The translations under genes were made by a program, and so were the position numbers. The notes below the pieces were generated by a model, which worked only from the letters and a program-made list of their open reading frames with translations, ran no database searches and was not told the origin of the DNA. A stretch of 64,000 bases of DNA from Ruegeria atlantica (GTDB taxonomy: Bacteria > Pseudomonadota > Alphaproteobacteria > Rhodobacterales > Rhodobacteraceae), in contig NZ_WQBE01000001.1 in the NCBI RefSeq assembly GCF_013032005.1, positions 434,001 through 498,000 of the forward strand. The letters run 5' to 3'. The first letter of the stretch is position 1. Every line of letters begins with the position of its first letter. Of the stretch, positions 45,851 through 53,902 are shown piece after piece.

Positions 45851-46160
45851 AAAATGCAGGTTTCTGTTGCCAGGTACCTGCGAACCCCGCCTTACGCGGC
45901 TAGGCGCAAGGACTTAAGTTTCGGTCTTGTTACTGCTTACGCAGCAACTGCAACCGGAGCACGATTGTCGTTTGCAATTGTACTATTTTCGCCGGTAACG
46001 GTGGCAGACAGCCGAGACAAAGCTAACCCCTTTAGACGTTCGTCGATCCTATTTCGGCCCCAAAATCCTCAAACGAAGGATGGTTGGTGGAGCCGCCGGG
46101 TACCGCCCCCGGGTCCGATCCGCTTATTACGAGCGCGTTTATGTCCATAGTCCCGAAAGA
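45851..46160 (-). ncRNA. ssrA: Transfer-messenger RNA, circularly permuted two-piece type
   Basis: On the minus strand the acceptor piece comes first (from about 46151), with a T-loop-like GGGGGCGGTACCC and the 3' end CGGCTCCACCA at 46085. A spacer of about 23 nt follows, then the coding piece from GGGGCCG at 46061. The two ends pair as a 7-bp acceptor stem with a G-U at position 3, the alanine identity element. The resume frame at 45975-45937 encodes ANDNRAPVAVAA and stops with TAA. A pseudoknot-like GCAGGT/ACCTGC stem and a short T run (45851-45881) end the gene. It tags stalled peptides for ClpXP. Confidence 0.92.
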
Positions 46161-46167
46161 CATATCC

Positions 46168-46196
46168 TATATAGGTGAGCGCGCGCGTGGATGCAA
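46168..46196 (-). promoter_or_regulatory. ssrA promoter
   Basis: On the minus strand TTGCAT (46196-46191), a 17-bp spacer and TATATA (46173-46168) form a strong sigma-70-type promoter, placing the transcript start near 46160, just ahead of the acceptor piece. Confidence 0.75.
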
Positions 46197-46236
46197 ACCA
46201 GGAATTCTAATCTACGCTTGTTTTAAAAACAGATGC

Positions 46237-46599
46237 TTACGCGGCCCTGTTGATGTTCGCCAAGATCAACCACAGCGCCAGGGCCAATTCGATTCCTCCG
46301 AATGTCATGGCTTTGATGAGTGGCGGATTGTCAAGAATGACCGAGACAAACCTCCCAAGCGCCGCGCCCGCATAAACAACGCCCAACATGGCATAAGCCA
46401 TAGGATTGTTCAGCCACAGCACCACCGCGCCAGTTACGACAAATAGCCCACCGACTGATGCGCGCATCTCGCTGAGACCCATGTTGCTGTCGGTTGGTGT
46501 CAAATCCAACGAGGCCGCAGTGAACGCGGGCGCCAGAAATCCGAAGAGGCCAAAACCTATGGTCAAGAGGGCGGCAATTACGTTCAGCGCTGTTGTCAT
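46237..46599 (-). CDS. DUF4345 family membrane protein
   Basis: A 120-residue protein from the ATG at 46599 (GAGGGACAG upstream) with four membrane helices at about 3-22, 45-65, 70-90 and 96-117. It has the SEMRASVGGLFVVTG and YAGAALGRFVSVILD segments typical of DUF4345. Its function is unknown. It starts 10 bp after the end of the GntR regulator gene on the same strand, so the two are probably cotranscribed. It ends about 40 bp before the ssrA promoter. Confidence 0.72.
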   Translation of the reverse strand: MTTALNVIAALLTIGFGLFGFLAPAFTAASLDLTPTDSNMGLSEMRASVGGLFVVTGAVVLWLNNPMAYAMLGVVYAGAALGRFVSVILDNPPLIKAMTFGGIELALALWLILANINRAA

Positions 46600-46609
46600 C
46601 TGTCCCTCA

Positions 46610-47341
46610 TCAAGCAGGTTTACGATGTTGCTGGGCGACATCCTGGGCCAGCTTACGGGTGTATTCTTCTAGCTCAACTAGTTTTGCATCTACCTTTGCC
46701 GCATCCCTTTCTTCCAGCGCATCGGCAATCTGATTGTGCAAGGAGATGATTTGTTCCCGCGATCGGGCGGTGAAGGTGATCATGTTCATCAAGGGCTGCA
46801 TGGCCTCGACAGCGCCGGCCAACTGGTAAGAGAGCACCGGGTTGTCGGCACCATCTACCAAGGCCCGATGGAATGTGACGTCTGAAGCGCAAAAGGCCTC
46901 ATCCGAAAGCCTAGGCTGTGCCTGACGGAAAATCTCGGCCCGCATGGTGGCCAGTTGATCCGAAGTACGGCGTTGCGCAGACAAAGGCGCGCAGGCGCGT
47001 TCCAACGAAAATCGGGCTTCGCAGGCAGTATCAAAGCTGACCGCATTCATCGACAACAGCAGTGTTGAGGTCGTGATTTGCTGCGAATACGCGTCCTCAA
47101 AGCTGATCCGGTTGACAAAAGCACCCCCGCTGGCGCCCCGCTGCGTTCGGATCAAGGATTGCGCGGCTAGACGTTTCAATGCCTCGCGCACCGTGGGGCG
47201 TGAGACCTGAAACTGATCGGACAGTTCTGCCTCGGACGGCAAACGCTCATCCACGATCAATTCCCCCGAGATGATGGCATCACGGATGGCCTGCGCGATT
47301 TGCGCAGACAAATCGGCGGGTTTTCGTGGGTCGATTTTCAT
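46610..47341 (-). CDS. GntR-family regulator with FCD domain
   Basis: A 243-residue FadR-subfamily repressor: winged helix at residues 10-75 (LPSEAELSDQFQVSRPTVRE) and an all-helical FCD effector domain with metal-site histidines (FHRALVDG, SLHNQI). A GntR regulator next to dmdA is known in roseobacters such as Ruegeria pomeroyi, where it is linked with DMSP metabolism. Here it is divergent from the DUF2182-DUF1326-DinB-dmdA-acuI series and separated from it by tandem TGTCTGACA operators. The effector is probably a DMSP catabolite (inference). Confidence 0.88.
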   Translation of the reverse strand: MKIDPRKPADLSAQIAQAIRDAIISGELIVDERLPSEAELSDQFQVSRPTVREALKRLAAQSLIRTQRGASGGAFVNRISFEDAYSQQITTSTLLLSMNAVSFDTACEARFSLERACAPLSAQRRTSDQLATMRAEIFRQAQPRLSDEAFCASDVTFHRALVDGADNPVLSYQLAGAVEAMQPLMNMITFTARSREQIISLHNQIADALEERDAAKVDAKLVELEEYTRKLAQDVAQQHRKPA

Positions 47342-47370
47342 ATTCCGGGGACCGTTGGTAAGATTTTATT

Positions 47371-47397
47371 TGTCTGACATTTAAAAGTCTGACATTT
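47371..47397. promoter_or_regulatory. Tandem GTCTGACA operators between the GntR gene and the dmdA-side genes
   Basis: GTCTGACATTT occurs at 47372-47382 and again at 47387-47397, a 15-bp period. The first copy is the palindrome TGTC-T-GACA and the second GTC-T-GAC, the form expected of FadR-subfamily GntR sites. They lie in the 86-bp intergenic region and overlap possible promoters on both strands. Confidence 0.6.
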
Positions 47398-47427
47398 GAA
47401 TTGCAAGGACTGAGTCGGGAGGGACGC

Positions 47428-48219
47428 ATGAGTCGCGCAGTTCTACGCAGCGGTTTGTGGCTTGGGTTTTACAGCCTGATTCTGTGGGCCTGGTGGATGA
47501 TGTTCACCATGAGCCGCGGAATGGATCTGGATTGGATCGGGCGCCCCGGCCCAATGGGGCAAGCGATGGCCGCCATGGATCCGCGCATGGATATGTACAT
47601 GCCGATGGCCGAATTTAGCCCGCTGTTCTGGATGTGGGCCATCATGATGGCCGCAATGATGTTGCCGACCCTTGTGCCGACCTTGCGCAGCTATGATGAC
47701 CTGATCTACAGCGCCAATGGTACACGAGTTGGTTGGCTGGGCGTTCTGGCAGGGTATTTCATCGTCTGGGTTGGGTTCGCGGCGCTGATCACGGGGGTTC
47801 AGCTGGTTTTACTGTTCGGTGGCGTTGTCGACATGCTGGGCATCGCCAAATCCAGCTTTGTGGCCGGTGGTTTGATGATCGCAGTTGGCGCTTTTCAGTT
47901 CACCCGCGCGAAAGAGGTCTGCCACGGAGTTTGCCACGCGCCCATGACCTATTTTCTAGTTCATTGGAAAACCGGTTTCACAGGCGGGTTGCGCATGGGC
48001 CTGGGGCTGGGTGCCTTTTGCGTCGGATGTTGTTGGGGCTTTATGGCGCTGGGTTTCGTTGGAGGCGTCATGAGCTTGCTTTGGATGGGGTTGGCGACTC
48101 TGTTCATGGTTTTGGAAAAATTGCCTCAGATCGGTCACGCAGTGACGCGACCAATGGGGTTTGCTCTTGTTGCAGGGGGAATTCTCCTGTTGATCTATCC
48201 CTTTATTTTCGGAGGATAA
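47428..48219 (+). CDS. DUF2182 integral membrane protein
   Basis: A 263-residue protein from the ATG at 47428 (GGAGGGA upstream) with about six membrane helices. It has the family features MWAIMMAAMMLPTLVPTL (near residues 72-89), a Met-rich periplasmic stretch (MDPRMDMYMPMAEF), and a Cys/His cluster KEVCHGVCHAPMTYFLVHW (near 166-184) that could bind metal. COG5486 is described as a predicted metal-binding membrane family; activity is unknown. It is 4 bp from the DUF1326 gene, a frequent partner. Confidence 0.82.
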   Translation: MSRAVLRSGLWLGFYSLILWAWWMMFTMSRGMDLDWIGRPGPMGQAMAAMDPRMDMYMPMAEFSPLFWMWAIMMAAMMLPTLVPTLRSYDDLIYSANGTRVGWLGVLAGYFIVWVGFAALITGVQLVLLFGGVVDMLGIAKSSFVAGGLMIAVGAFQFTRAKEVCHGVCHAPMTYFLVHWKTGFTGGLRMGLGLGAFCVGCCWGFMALGFVGGVMSLLWMGLATLFMVLEKLPQIGHAVTRPMGFALVAGGILLLIYPFIFGG

Positions 48220-48223
48220 GTAT

Positions 48224-48928
48224 ATGGCTAAGAACAGAAAACCTGAAGCAGACAGGTTGCCGATCAGCCAACGTATCGACAGTCGTATGCCAAATCCCAA
48301 GCGGCGTGAGATGAGCCCGACTGATTGGGTCATCAAGGGAGAGTTGATCCTCAACTGCTCGTGCGATGTGTTTTGTCCCTGCGTTGTATCGCTGGGGGCG
48401 CATCCTCCGACCGAAGGGCATTGCCACGCGTGGATGGGGGTCATCATCGATGAAGGCCATTACGAGGGTGAGGACCTGTCGGGTTTGAACGTTGGTCTGC
48501 TGGTCGACATTCCCGGTCGCATGGGCGAGGGCCAGTGGAAAGTCGCGGCCTATGTCGATGAACGCGCTAGCGGCAAGGCCTATAACGGTCTGCTGCAAAT
48601 CTTCAGCGGGCAGGCGGGCGGTACAACTGGTCTGTTCACCATGCTGGTTAGCGAGATCATCGGGGCCGAGCGGGCCCCTGTCCAGATCGAACGTGATGGC
48701 AACAAGCGCCGCATCGTAATCGGTCGCAAGATTCAAGGCGAGATTGAGATGTTGGCGGGTAAAGACCCCGAGCATCCGGTGATGGTTTCGAACTCGAAAT
48801 ACTGGATGGGACCGGATATCATCGTAGCGCGTGGAACCAAATCCAAGGTGCGTGATTACGGCCGCGTCTGGGATTTCGGCGGTAAATCGGCCGAGATTTG
48901 CCCGATTGACTGGCATGGACCAAAATAA
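48224..48928 (+). CDS. DUF1326 family cysteine-rich protein
   Basis: A 234-residue protein with the DUF1326 core. Four cysteines are clustered as C45, C47, C51 and C53 in LNCSCDVFCPCVVSLG, followed by a His-containing GHCHAWMGVIIDEGHYEG segment. There is no signal peptide. The pattern suggests metal binding but no activity is known for the family. GGAGG precedes the ATG. The stop overlaps the DinB start by 1 nt (TAATG), and it follows the DUF2182 gene by 4 bp. Confidence 0.82.
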   Translation: MAKNRKPEADRLPISQRIDSRMPNPKRREMSPTDWVIKGELILNCSCDVFCPCVVSLGAHPPTEGHCHAWMGVIIDEGHYEGEDLSGLNVGLLVDIPGRMGEGQWKVAAYVDERASGKAYNGLLQIFSGQAGGTTGLFTMLVSEIIGAERAPVQIERDGNKRRIVIGRKIQGEIEMLAGKDPEHPVMVSNSKYWMGPDIIVARGTKSKVRDYGRVWDFGGKSAEICPIDWHGPK

Positions 48929-49434
48929 TGATCACCGGGGCCTATGCACAGGAAATGGCACGGTATAATCAATGGCAGAACAGCCAGCTGTCCGCTTTTC
49001 TTCAAGACCTGACGCCCGAGGAGTTAGCGAAAGATTGCGGCGCTTTTTTTGGCTCGATCATGGGGACTGCTAACCATCTTTTGTGGGGTAACTGGATTTG
49101 GATTTCGCGTTTTGATCAGGGCGATGGTCCAGGTGGTGGCATTCCGGAAAGTGTGTCCTTGTGCGCTGATCTGGCCGAGTGGTTGCCGCTGTGCAAAACA
49201 GTCGACGCCCGCATCTCCAATTGGGCTGGATCGCTTGAAGAGGACCTTTTGACTGGTGAATTCACGTGGTTCTCGGCGGCAAAAGAAGCTGACGTTACAT
49301 TGCCCTACGCGCAATGCGTCATCCATATGTTCAACCATCAGACCCATCATCGCGGGCAATTGCACCAAATGCTGACCGAGACCGGATCAGCCGCACCTGT
49401 TAGCGATTTGGTGTTTATGCCAAAGGAGGTTTGA
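48928..49434 (+). CDS. DinB-family protein
   Basis: A 168-residue four-helix-bundle protein. The three metal-binding histidines expected of the DinB/YfiT fold fit H50 (ANHLLWGNW), H137 and H141 (HMFNHQTHHRGQ). DinB-fold enzymes include thiol-dependent S-transferases using mycothiol, bacillithiol or glutathione. A detoxifying or thiol-transfer role would suit a neighbour of DMSP metabolism, but is unproven. The gene overlaps DUF1326 by 1 nt, and dmdA begins directly after its stop. Confidence 0.85.
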   Translation: MITGAYAQEMARYNQWQNSQLSAFLQDLTPEELAKDCGAFFGSIMGTANHLLWGNWIWISRFDQGDGPGGGIPESVSLCADLAEWLPLCKTVDARISNWAGSLEEDLLTGEFTWFSAAKEADVTLPYAQCVIHMFNHQTHHRGQLHQMLTETGSAAPVSDLVFMPKEV

Positions 49435-50538
49435 ATGCCGCAAATTTCCTTATCCCGCCGGTTGCGGCGCACGCCCTTCTCAGACGGTGTCGAGGCTGCG
49501 GGAGTTAAAGCATACACGGTCTATAACCGCATGTTATTGCCCACAGTTTTCGAAAGCGTCGAGGCAGATTACAGGCATCTGAAATCCCACGTTCAGGTCT
49601 GGGATGTTTCCTGTGAACGGCAGGTTGAGCTGCGCGGCCCGGACGCGGGCAGATTGATGCAAATGCTGACGCCGCGTGATCTGCGGGGGATGCTGCCGGG
49701 GCAGTGCTTTTACGTGCCCATCGTCGATGAAACCGGTGGGATGCTGAACGATCCTGTGGCGGTGAAGTTGTCCGATGATCGTTGGTGGATTTCCATTGCT
49801 GACAGTGACCTGCTTTTTTGGGTCAAAGGGGTCGCCAACGGGTATCGGCTGGATGTTCTGGTGGATGAACCCGACGTGTCGCCCTTGGCGGTTCAGGGGC
49901 CCAAGGCGGATGACCTGATGGTGCGCGTATTCGGGGATCGCGTGCGGGATATCCGGTTTTTTAAATTCGATATGTTCGACTTCGAAGGTCGCGACCTGGC
50001 CGTGGCTCGGTCGGGTTATTCGAAACAGGGCGGGTTCGAGATTTATGTCGAAGGCACTGAAATAGGCATGCCATTGTGGAACGCCCTTTTTGCGGCGGGT
50101 GAGGACCTGCAGGTGCGGGCGGGCTGTCCCAACCTGATCGAGCGGATCGAAGGTGGTTTGCTGTCTTATGGCAATGACATGACCGACGACAACACGCCGC
50201 ACGAATGTGGTTTGGGCAAGTTCTGTAATACTCACACCGCGATTGGGTGTATCGGTCGGGATGCATTGTTGCGTGTGGCTAAGGAAGGCCCGGTACAGCA
50301 GATTCGTCCAATTGCGATTGAGGGCGACGCAGTACCGCCCTGCGACCGACCGTGGTCTGTGTTCGCAGGTGGAAGGCGTGTGGGGCAGGTGACCTCAGCC
50401 GCGTGGTCCCCGGATTTCGGGACGAATGTCTCAATCGGCATGCTGCGATTAAGTCACTGGGAAGCAGGAACGATTGTCGAGGTTGAAACGCCAGACGGCA
50501 TGCGCCGCGCCACAGTGCAGGAGCGTTTCTGGATCTAA
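49435..50538 (+). CDS. dmdA: Dimethylsulfoniopropionate demethylase DmdA
   Basis: A 367-residue GcvT-fold protein. It strongly resembles marine DmdA in AYTVYNRMLLPTVFESVEAD (residues 26-45), VQVWDVSCERQVE, TPRDLRG and NLIERIEGGLLSYGNDM. DmdA transfers a methyl group from DMSP to tetrahydrofolate, giving methylmercaptopropionate. It differs from glycine cleavage T proteins at the substrate site by family-specific residues. The ATG follows AAGGAGG, directly after the DinB stop. acuI follows after 99 bp, the arrangement known in roseobacters. Confidence 0.93.
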   Translation: MPQISLSRRLRRTPFSDGVEAAGVKAYTVYNRMLLPTVFESVEADYRHLKSHVQVWDVSCERQVELRGPDAGRLMQMLTPRDLRGMLPGQCFYVPIVDETGGMLNDPVAVKLSDDRWWISIADSDLLFWVKGVANGYRLDVLVDEPDVSPLAVQGPKADDLMVRVFGDRVRDIRFFKFDMFDFEGRDLAVARSGYSKQGGFEIYVEGTEIGMPLWNALFAAGEDLQVRAGCPNLIERIEGGLLSYGNDMTDDNTPHECGLGKFCNTHTAIGCIGRDALLRVAKEGPVQQIRPIAIEGDAVPPCDRPWSVFAGGRRVGQVTSAAWSPDFGTNVSIGMLRLSHWEAGTIVEVETPDGMRRATVQERFWI

Positions 50539-50591
50539 GGGAGGGTTTGGGCGTCGCCCTCGTCGCTACACGGCGCACCCGAACTCATTCA

Positions 50592-50613
50592 GCCAGGCGT
50601 AGAACGGCCTGGC
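50592..50613 (+). promoter_or_regulatory. Hairpin in the dmdA-acuI intergenic region
   Basis: GCCAGGC (50592-50598), 8-nt loop, GCCTGGC (50607-50613): a perfect 7-bp stem lying 24 bp before the acuI ATG, without a T tract. It could stabilise the acuI message or attenuate it. Confidence 0.4.
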
Positions 50614-50637
50614 GCTAGGAAAACGAAAGGAAATCGG

Positions 50638-51633
50638 ATGTTCAACGCATTGGTGATGGAAAAGGATGAAGAGAGCGGCTTGGCCAGCCCCTCGGTCAAG
50701 CAGTTGTCTCTGGATGATTTGCCAAATGGTGACGTGACCGTGGCGGTCGAGTATTCGACGGTGAATTACAAGGATGGTTTGTGTACGTCGCCAAAGGGTG
50801 GCGGGCTGGTGCGCAACTACCCACATGTACCGGGCATTGACTATGCCGGGACCGTCGAAGCGTCATCAGATGACCGCTATAAGCCCGGTGACAAGGTAGT
50901 TTTAACCGGCTGGCGCGTGGGTGAGGCGCATTGGGGCGGGTATTCCCAGAAAGCCAATGCGCTGGCCGATTGGTTGGTGCCCTTGCCCGATGGCTTGGAT
51001 GCGCGCCAGGCAATGGCTGTAGGCACGGCCGGATTTACTGCGATGCTGGCTGTGATGGCGCTTGAGGATCACGGAATGACACCCGATCACGGGCCGGTTT
51101 TGGTAACCGGGGCCGCAGGTGGGGTCGGATCTGTGGCCACGGCCATTCTGTCCAATCTTGGCTACGAAGTGGCGGCTGTTACCGGTCGACCCGAGGCGGG
51201 GGATTACTTGAAATCTCTGGGGGCCAGCACAATCGTCCCGCGGGAAGAACTGAACGAAACCACCAAGCGGCCTCTGGAAAGCGAAAGCTGGGCTGGCTGT
51301 GTTGATGCAGTCGGAGGAGAGATGCTGGCGCGCGTCCTGGGGCAGATGAAATACGGCGCCTCGGTCGCGGCTGTGGGGTTGGCGGGTGGTGCTGCTTTGC
51401 CTGCGACGGTCATTCCATTCCTTCTGCGCGGCGTAAATCTGCTGGGCATCGACAGCGTGATGCAGCCTTATGAAAATCGCGTCCGGGCGTGGCAACGTAT
51501 CGCCACCGATCTGCCGATGGATAAGCTTGAGGCAATGGTTCAGCCAGCAACCCTTAACGATCTGCCGCAACTGGGCGCCGATATTCTGAAAGGTCAGGTC
51601 AAAGGCCGCGTCGTCGTTGACGTAAACGCCTGA
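50638..51633 (+). CDS. acuI: Acryloyl-CoA reductase AcuI (MDR family)
   Basis: A 331-residue medium-chain reductase of the YhdH/AcuI group: NYKDGLC (residues 43-49), YPHVPGIDYAGTV (about 61-73), and the NADPH-binding VTGAAGGVGSVA (about 155-166). AcuI reduces toxic acryloyl-CoA to propionyl-CoA, which completes DMSP carbon use and protects the cell. The ATG has AAAGGAAA upstream. A strong hairpin terminator follows at 51650. Confidence 0.93.
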   Translation: MFNALVMEKDEESGLASPSVKQLSLDDLPNGDVTVAVEYSTVNYKDGLCTSPKGGGLVRNYPHVPGIDYAGTVEASSDDRYKPGDKVVLTGWRVGEAHWGGYSQKANALADWLVPLPDGLDARQAMAVGTAGFTAMLAVMALEDHGMTPDHGPVLVTGAAGGVGSVATAILSNLGYEVAAVTGRPEAGDYLKSLGASTIVPREELNETTKRPLESESWAGCVDAVGGEMLARVLGQMKYGASVAAVGLAGGAALPATVIPFLLRGVNLLGIDSVMQPYENRVRAWQRIATDLPMDKLEAMVQPATLNDLPQLGADILKGQVKGRVVVDVNA

Positions 51634-51649
51634 TCGGAAAAGCTTCCTT

Positions 51650-51681
51650 CAGACCGGCCGACTAGGATGTCGGCTGGTCTG
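51650..51681 (+). terminator. Hairpin terminator after acuI
   Basis: CAGACCGGCCGAC (51650-51662), loop TAGGAT, GTCGGCTGGTCTG (51669-51681): a 13-bp stem with one G-U pair, followed by TTTGGTATTT, 17 bp past the stop. Confidence 0.8.
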
Positions 51682-51819
51682 TTTGGTATTTAATCAACCG
51701 AAAAAATGCTGAAGACACCTCTGGTCAATGGCGCATTTCCACATCATCATTGCTATACATCCCAATTGCGATGGCTTAGAAGCCATGCAAACAGCACCTG
51801 AATACGGGGAGTGAGCAGC

Positions 51820-52383
51820 ATGTCTGACGATTTCGAACTGGATACCGATGATCTGAAACGGCGCATGGAAGGCGCCATGGCCAACCTCAGAACCGAATTC
51901 GCCTCGCTTCGGACCGGGCGGGCGTCGGCCTCGATGCTTGAGCCGGTGATGGTGGATGCCTATGGCTCAATGACTCCGATCAATCAGGTTGGGACGGTGA
52001 ATGTACCCGAACCGCGCATGGTGACCGTCAACGTCTGGGACAAGGGTCTGGTGGGCAAGGTTGAAAAGGCGATCCGCGAAAGCGGGCTGGGGATCAATCC
52101 GCAGCTGAACGGTACGATCATCATGCTGCCGATCCCGGAACTGAACGAAGAACGCCGCCGCGAATTGGGCAAAGTTGCCGGGCAATATGCTGAACACGCC
52201 CGTGTCTCAATCCGGAATGTGCGCCGCGACGGGATGGATCAAGTCAAAAAAGCCAAAGCGGACGGTATGTCCGAGGATGATCAGAAATTCTGGGAATCCG
52301 AGGTTCAGGACCTGACCGATGAGATGATCAAATCTGTAGACGCCGCGCTTGAGACCAAGCAGGCCGAGATCATGCAGGTCTGA
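51820..52383 (+). CDS. frr: Ribosome recycling factor
   Basis: A 187-residue factor that, with EF-G, splits post-termination ribosomes. Typical sequence is [20 protein letters not shown] (residues 27-46), [21 protein letters not shown]-type sequence, and a helical C-terminus. The ATG at 51820 (GGGGAG upstream) is the family start; a GTG three codons earlier is less likely. pyrH, the usual upstream partner, is not present: the preceding gene is acuI. uppS follows after 8 bp. Confidence 0.95.
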   Translation: MSDDFELDTDDLKRRMEGAMANLRTEFASLRTGRASASMLEPVMVDAYGSMTPINQVGTVNVPEPRMVTVNVWDKGLVGKVEKAIRESGLGINPQLNGTIIMLPIPELNEERRRELGKVAGQYAEHARVSIRNVRRDGMDQVKKAKADGMSEDDQKFWESEVQDLTDEMIKSVDAALETKQAEIMQV

Positions 52384-52391
52384 GACAGGGA

Positions 52392-53123
52392 ATGCTCAAC
52401 ACCCCTCATACTTCGCCCGCGCTTGGGCCGCGCCATGTCGCTATTATCATGGACGGAAATGGTCGCTGGGCGCAGGCGCGTGGTCGGCCAAGACTGTTCG
52501 GACACCACGCCGGGGCGCGGCGCGTGCGCGAGGTGGTTGAGGCCTGCCCGGAACTTGGAATCAAATACCTGACGGTTTTTGCCTTTTCGACTGAGAATTG
52601 GAAACGCACGCAGGCTGAGGTTGCCGGGTTGATGAGCCTATTTCGGCGCTACATCATCAAAGAAACCCGGACTCTGAAGGAAAATGGTATCCGGGTTCGG
52701 TTCATTGGGGATCGCGTTCGATTGGACGCCAAGCTGATTGTCTTAATGGATGCGCTGGAGGAAGAGACCAAGAATAACGATCTGGTTCACTTGACCGTCG
52801 CCCTGAATTACGGCGGTCGGGATGAGGTTGCGCGGGCCACCAAACGTCTTGCGCTGGACGTAGCCAAAGGACGGTTGCGCCCCGAAGATGTTGATGAAGA
52901 AACTCTGCCCAAGTATCTGGACACGCATGTTCTTCCTGATCCCGATCTGGTTATCCGGACCAGTGGTGAGGCGCGGATATCGAACTTTCTGCTGTGGCAA
53001 TCGGCCTATTCCGAATATGAATTCATCGACACGCTCTGGCCGGATTTCACAGCGGCCGAGCTGGAACGGCTGTGTCGCAACTTTGGCTCTCGCGAGCGCC
53101 GGTTTGGGGCAGTGCGGGTATGA
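52392..53123 (+). CDS. uppS: Undecaprenyl diphosphate synthase
   Basis: A 243-residue cis-prenyltransferase that builds the C55 carrier for peptidoglycan and other envelope polymers. Motifs: HVAIIMDGNGRWAQARG (residues 15-31, catalytic Asp in DGNGRW), FSTENWKR (about 66-73), and RTSGEARISNFLLWQ (about 193-207). The stop overlaps cdsA by 4 nt (ATGA). Confidence 0.96.
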   Translation: MLNTPHTSPALGPRHVAIIMDGNGRWAQARGRPRLFGHHAGARRVREVVEACPELGIKYLTVFAFSTENWKRTQAEVAGLMSLFRRYIIKETRTLKENGIRVRFIGDRVRLDAKLIVLMDALEEETKNNDLVHLTVALNYGGRDEVARATKRLALDVAKGRLRPEDVDEETLPKYLDTHVLPDPDLVIRTSGEARISNFLLWQSAYSEYEFIDTLWPDFTAAELERLCRNFGSRERRFGAVRV

Positions 53124-53902
53124 GCGACGGCCGATGGTCTGACCTAAGCGCCCGGATTCTGTCCGCAGCCGTTTTAATTGCCATCGGCTCGGTCGAGGTT
53201 TGGCTGGGCGGCCTTTGGTTCGAAGCATTCATCGCAATTGCCTGCGGTTTGATGACCTGGGAGCTGGTGCGGATGATCGACCCGGACAAGGTCGGCGTGC
53301 GCGTTCAGCTTGGCATTCTGACCGGAGTGGCCGTCTTGATCAGCTACCACGTGCCGCCGCTTTTTAAGCTTCCGGTTCTGGTGGCTCCGGCTTTGGTTGG
53401 GGCGGGGCAGGTAGGTCGTTCGAAAACGATTTATGCGCTATTTGCCGTCTGGATTGCGGCATCTGGTCTGGGCTTCATCTCTATCCGCGAGACGATGGGT
53501 TTTGGCTGGATGGTTTGGCTGATTTCGGTGGTCGTAGCGACGGATGTCGCCGGGTATTTTGTTGGCAAAACCTTTGGGGGCCCTAAGTTCTGGCCCAAGG
53601 TCAGCCCCAAGAAAACATGGTCGGGCACTGCCGGAGGCTGGGCCGCAGCAGCCATCGTGGGGGCTGTTTTTGCGATCTATGCCGGATTTGGGTTCATGTT
53701 TGTTGTGATTTCGGTTTTGGCCTCGATGGCCAGTCAAGCCGGAGATATCGTCGAAAGTGCGACCAAACGGAAATTTGGGGTCAAGGACAGTTCGAACCTG
53801 ATCCCGGGACATGGCGGATTTCTCGACCGGTTTGACGGGATGATGGGGGCGGCCTTGTTCGTTCTGATCGCGGGTTTGATTTACTCCCCCGGGGGCATGT
53901 AA
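53120..53902 (+). CDS. cdsA: Phosphatidate cytidylyltransferase
   Basis: A 260-residue membrane enzyme that makes CDP-diacylglycerol from phosphatidate and CTP. It has six to seven hydrophobic helices and the signature near the C-terminus, KRKFGVKDSSNLIPGHGGFLDRFDG (the Asp-rich part ending in LDRFDG, about residues 215-239), given here as the family site. Overlaps: 4 nt with uppS and 1 nt with dxr, so the genes are coupled. Confidence 0.94.
   Translation: MSDGRWSDLSARILSAAVLIAIGSVEVWLGGLWFEAFIAIACGLMTWELVRMIDPDKVGVRVQLGILTGVAVLISYHVPPLFKLPVLVAPALVGAGQVGRSKTIYALFAVWIAASGLGFISIRETMGFGWMVWLISVVVATDVAGYFVGKTFGGPKFWPKVSPKKTWSGTAGGWAAAAIVGAVFAIYAGFGFMFVVISVLASMASQAGDIVESATKRKFGVKDSSNLIPGHGGFLDRFDGMMGAALFVLIAGLIYSPGGM

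Noticed and set aside
46084-46446. 120-codon plus-strand frame (and another at 45854-46150)
   Set aside because: They overlie the tmRNA gene and the DUF4345 gene in antisense; the conserved signal is the RNA.
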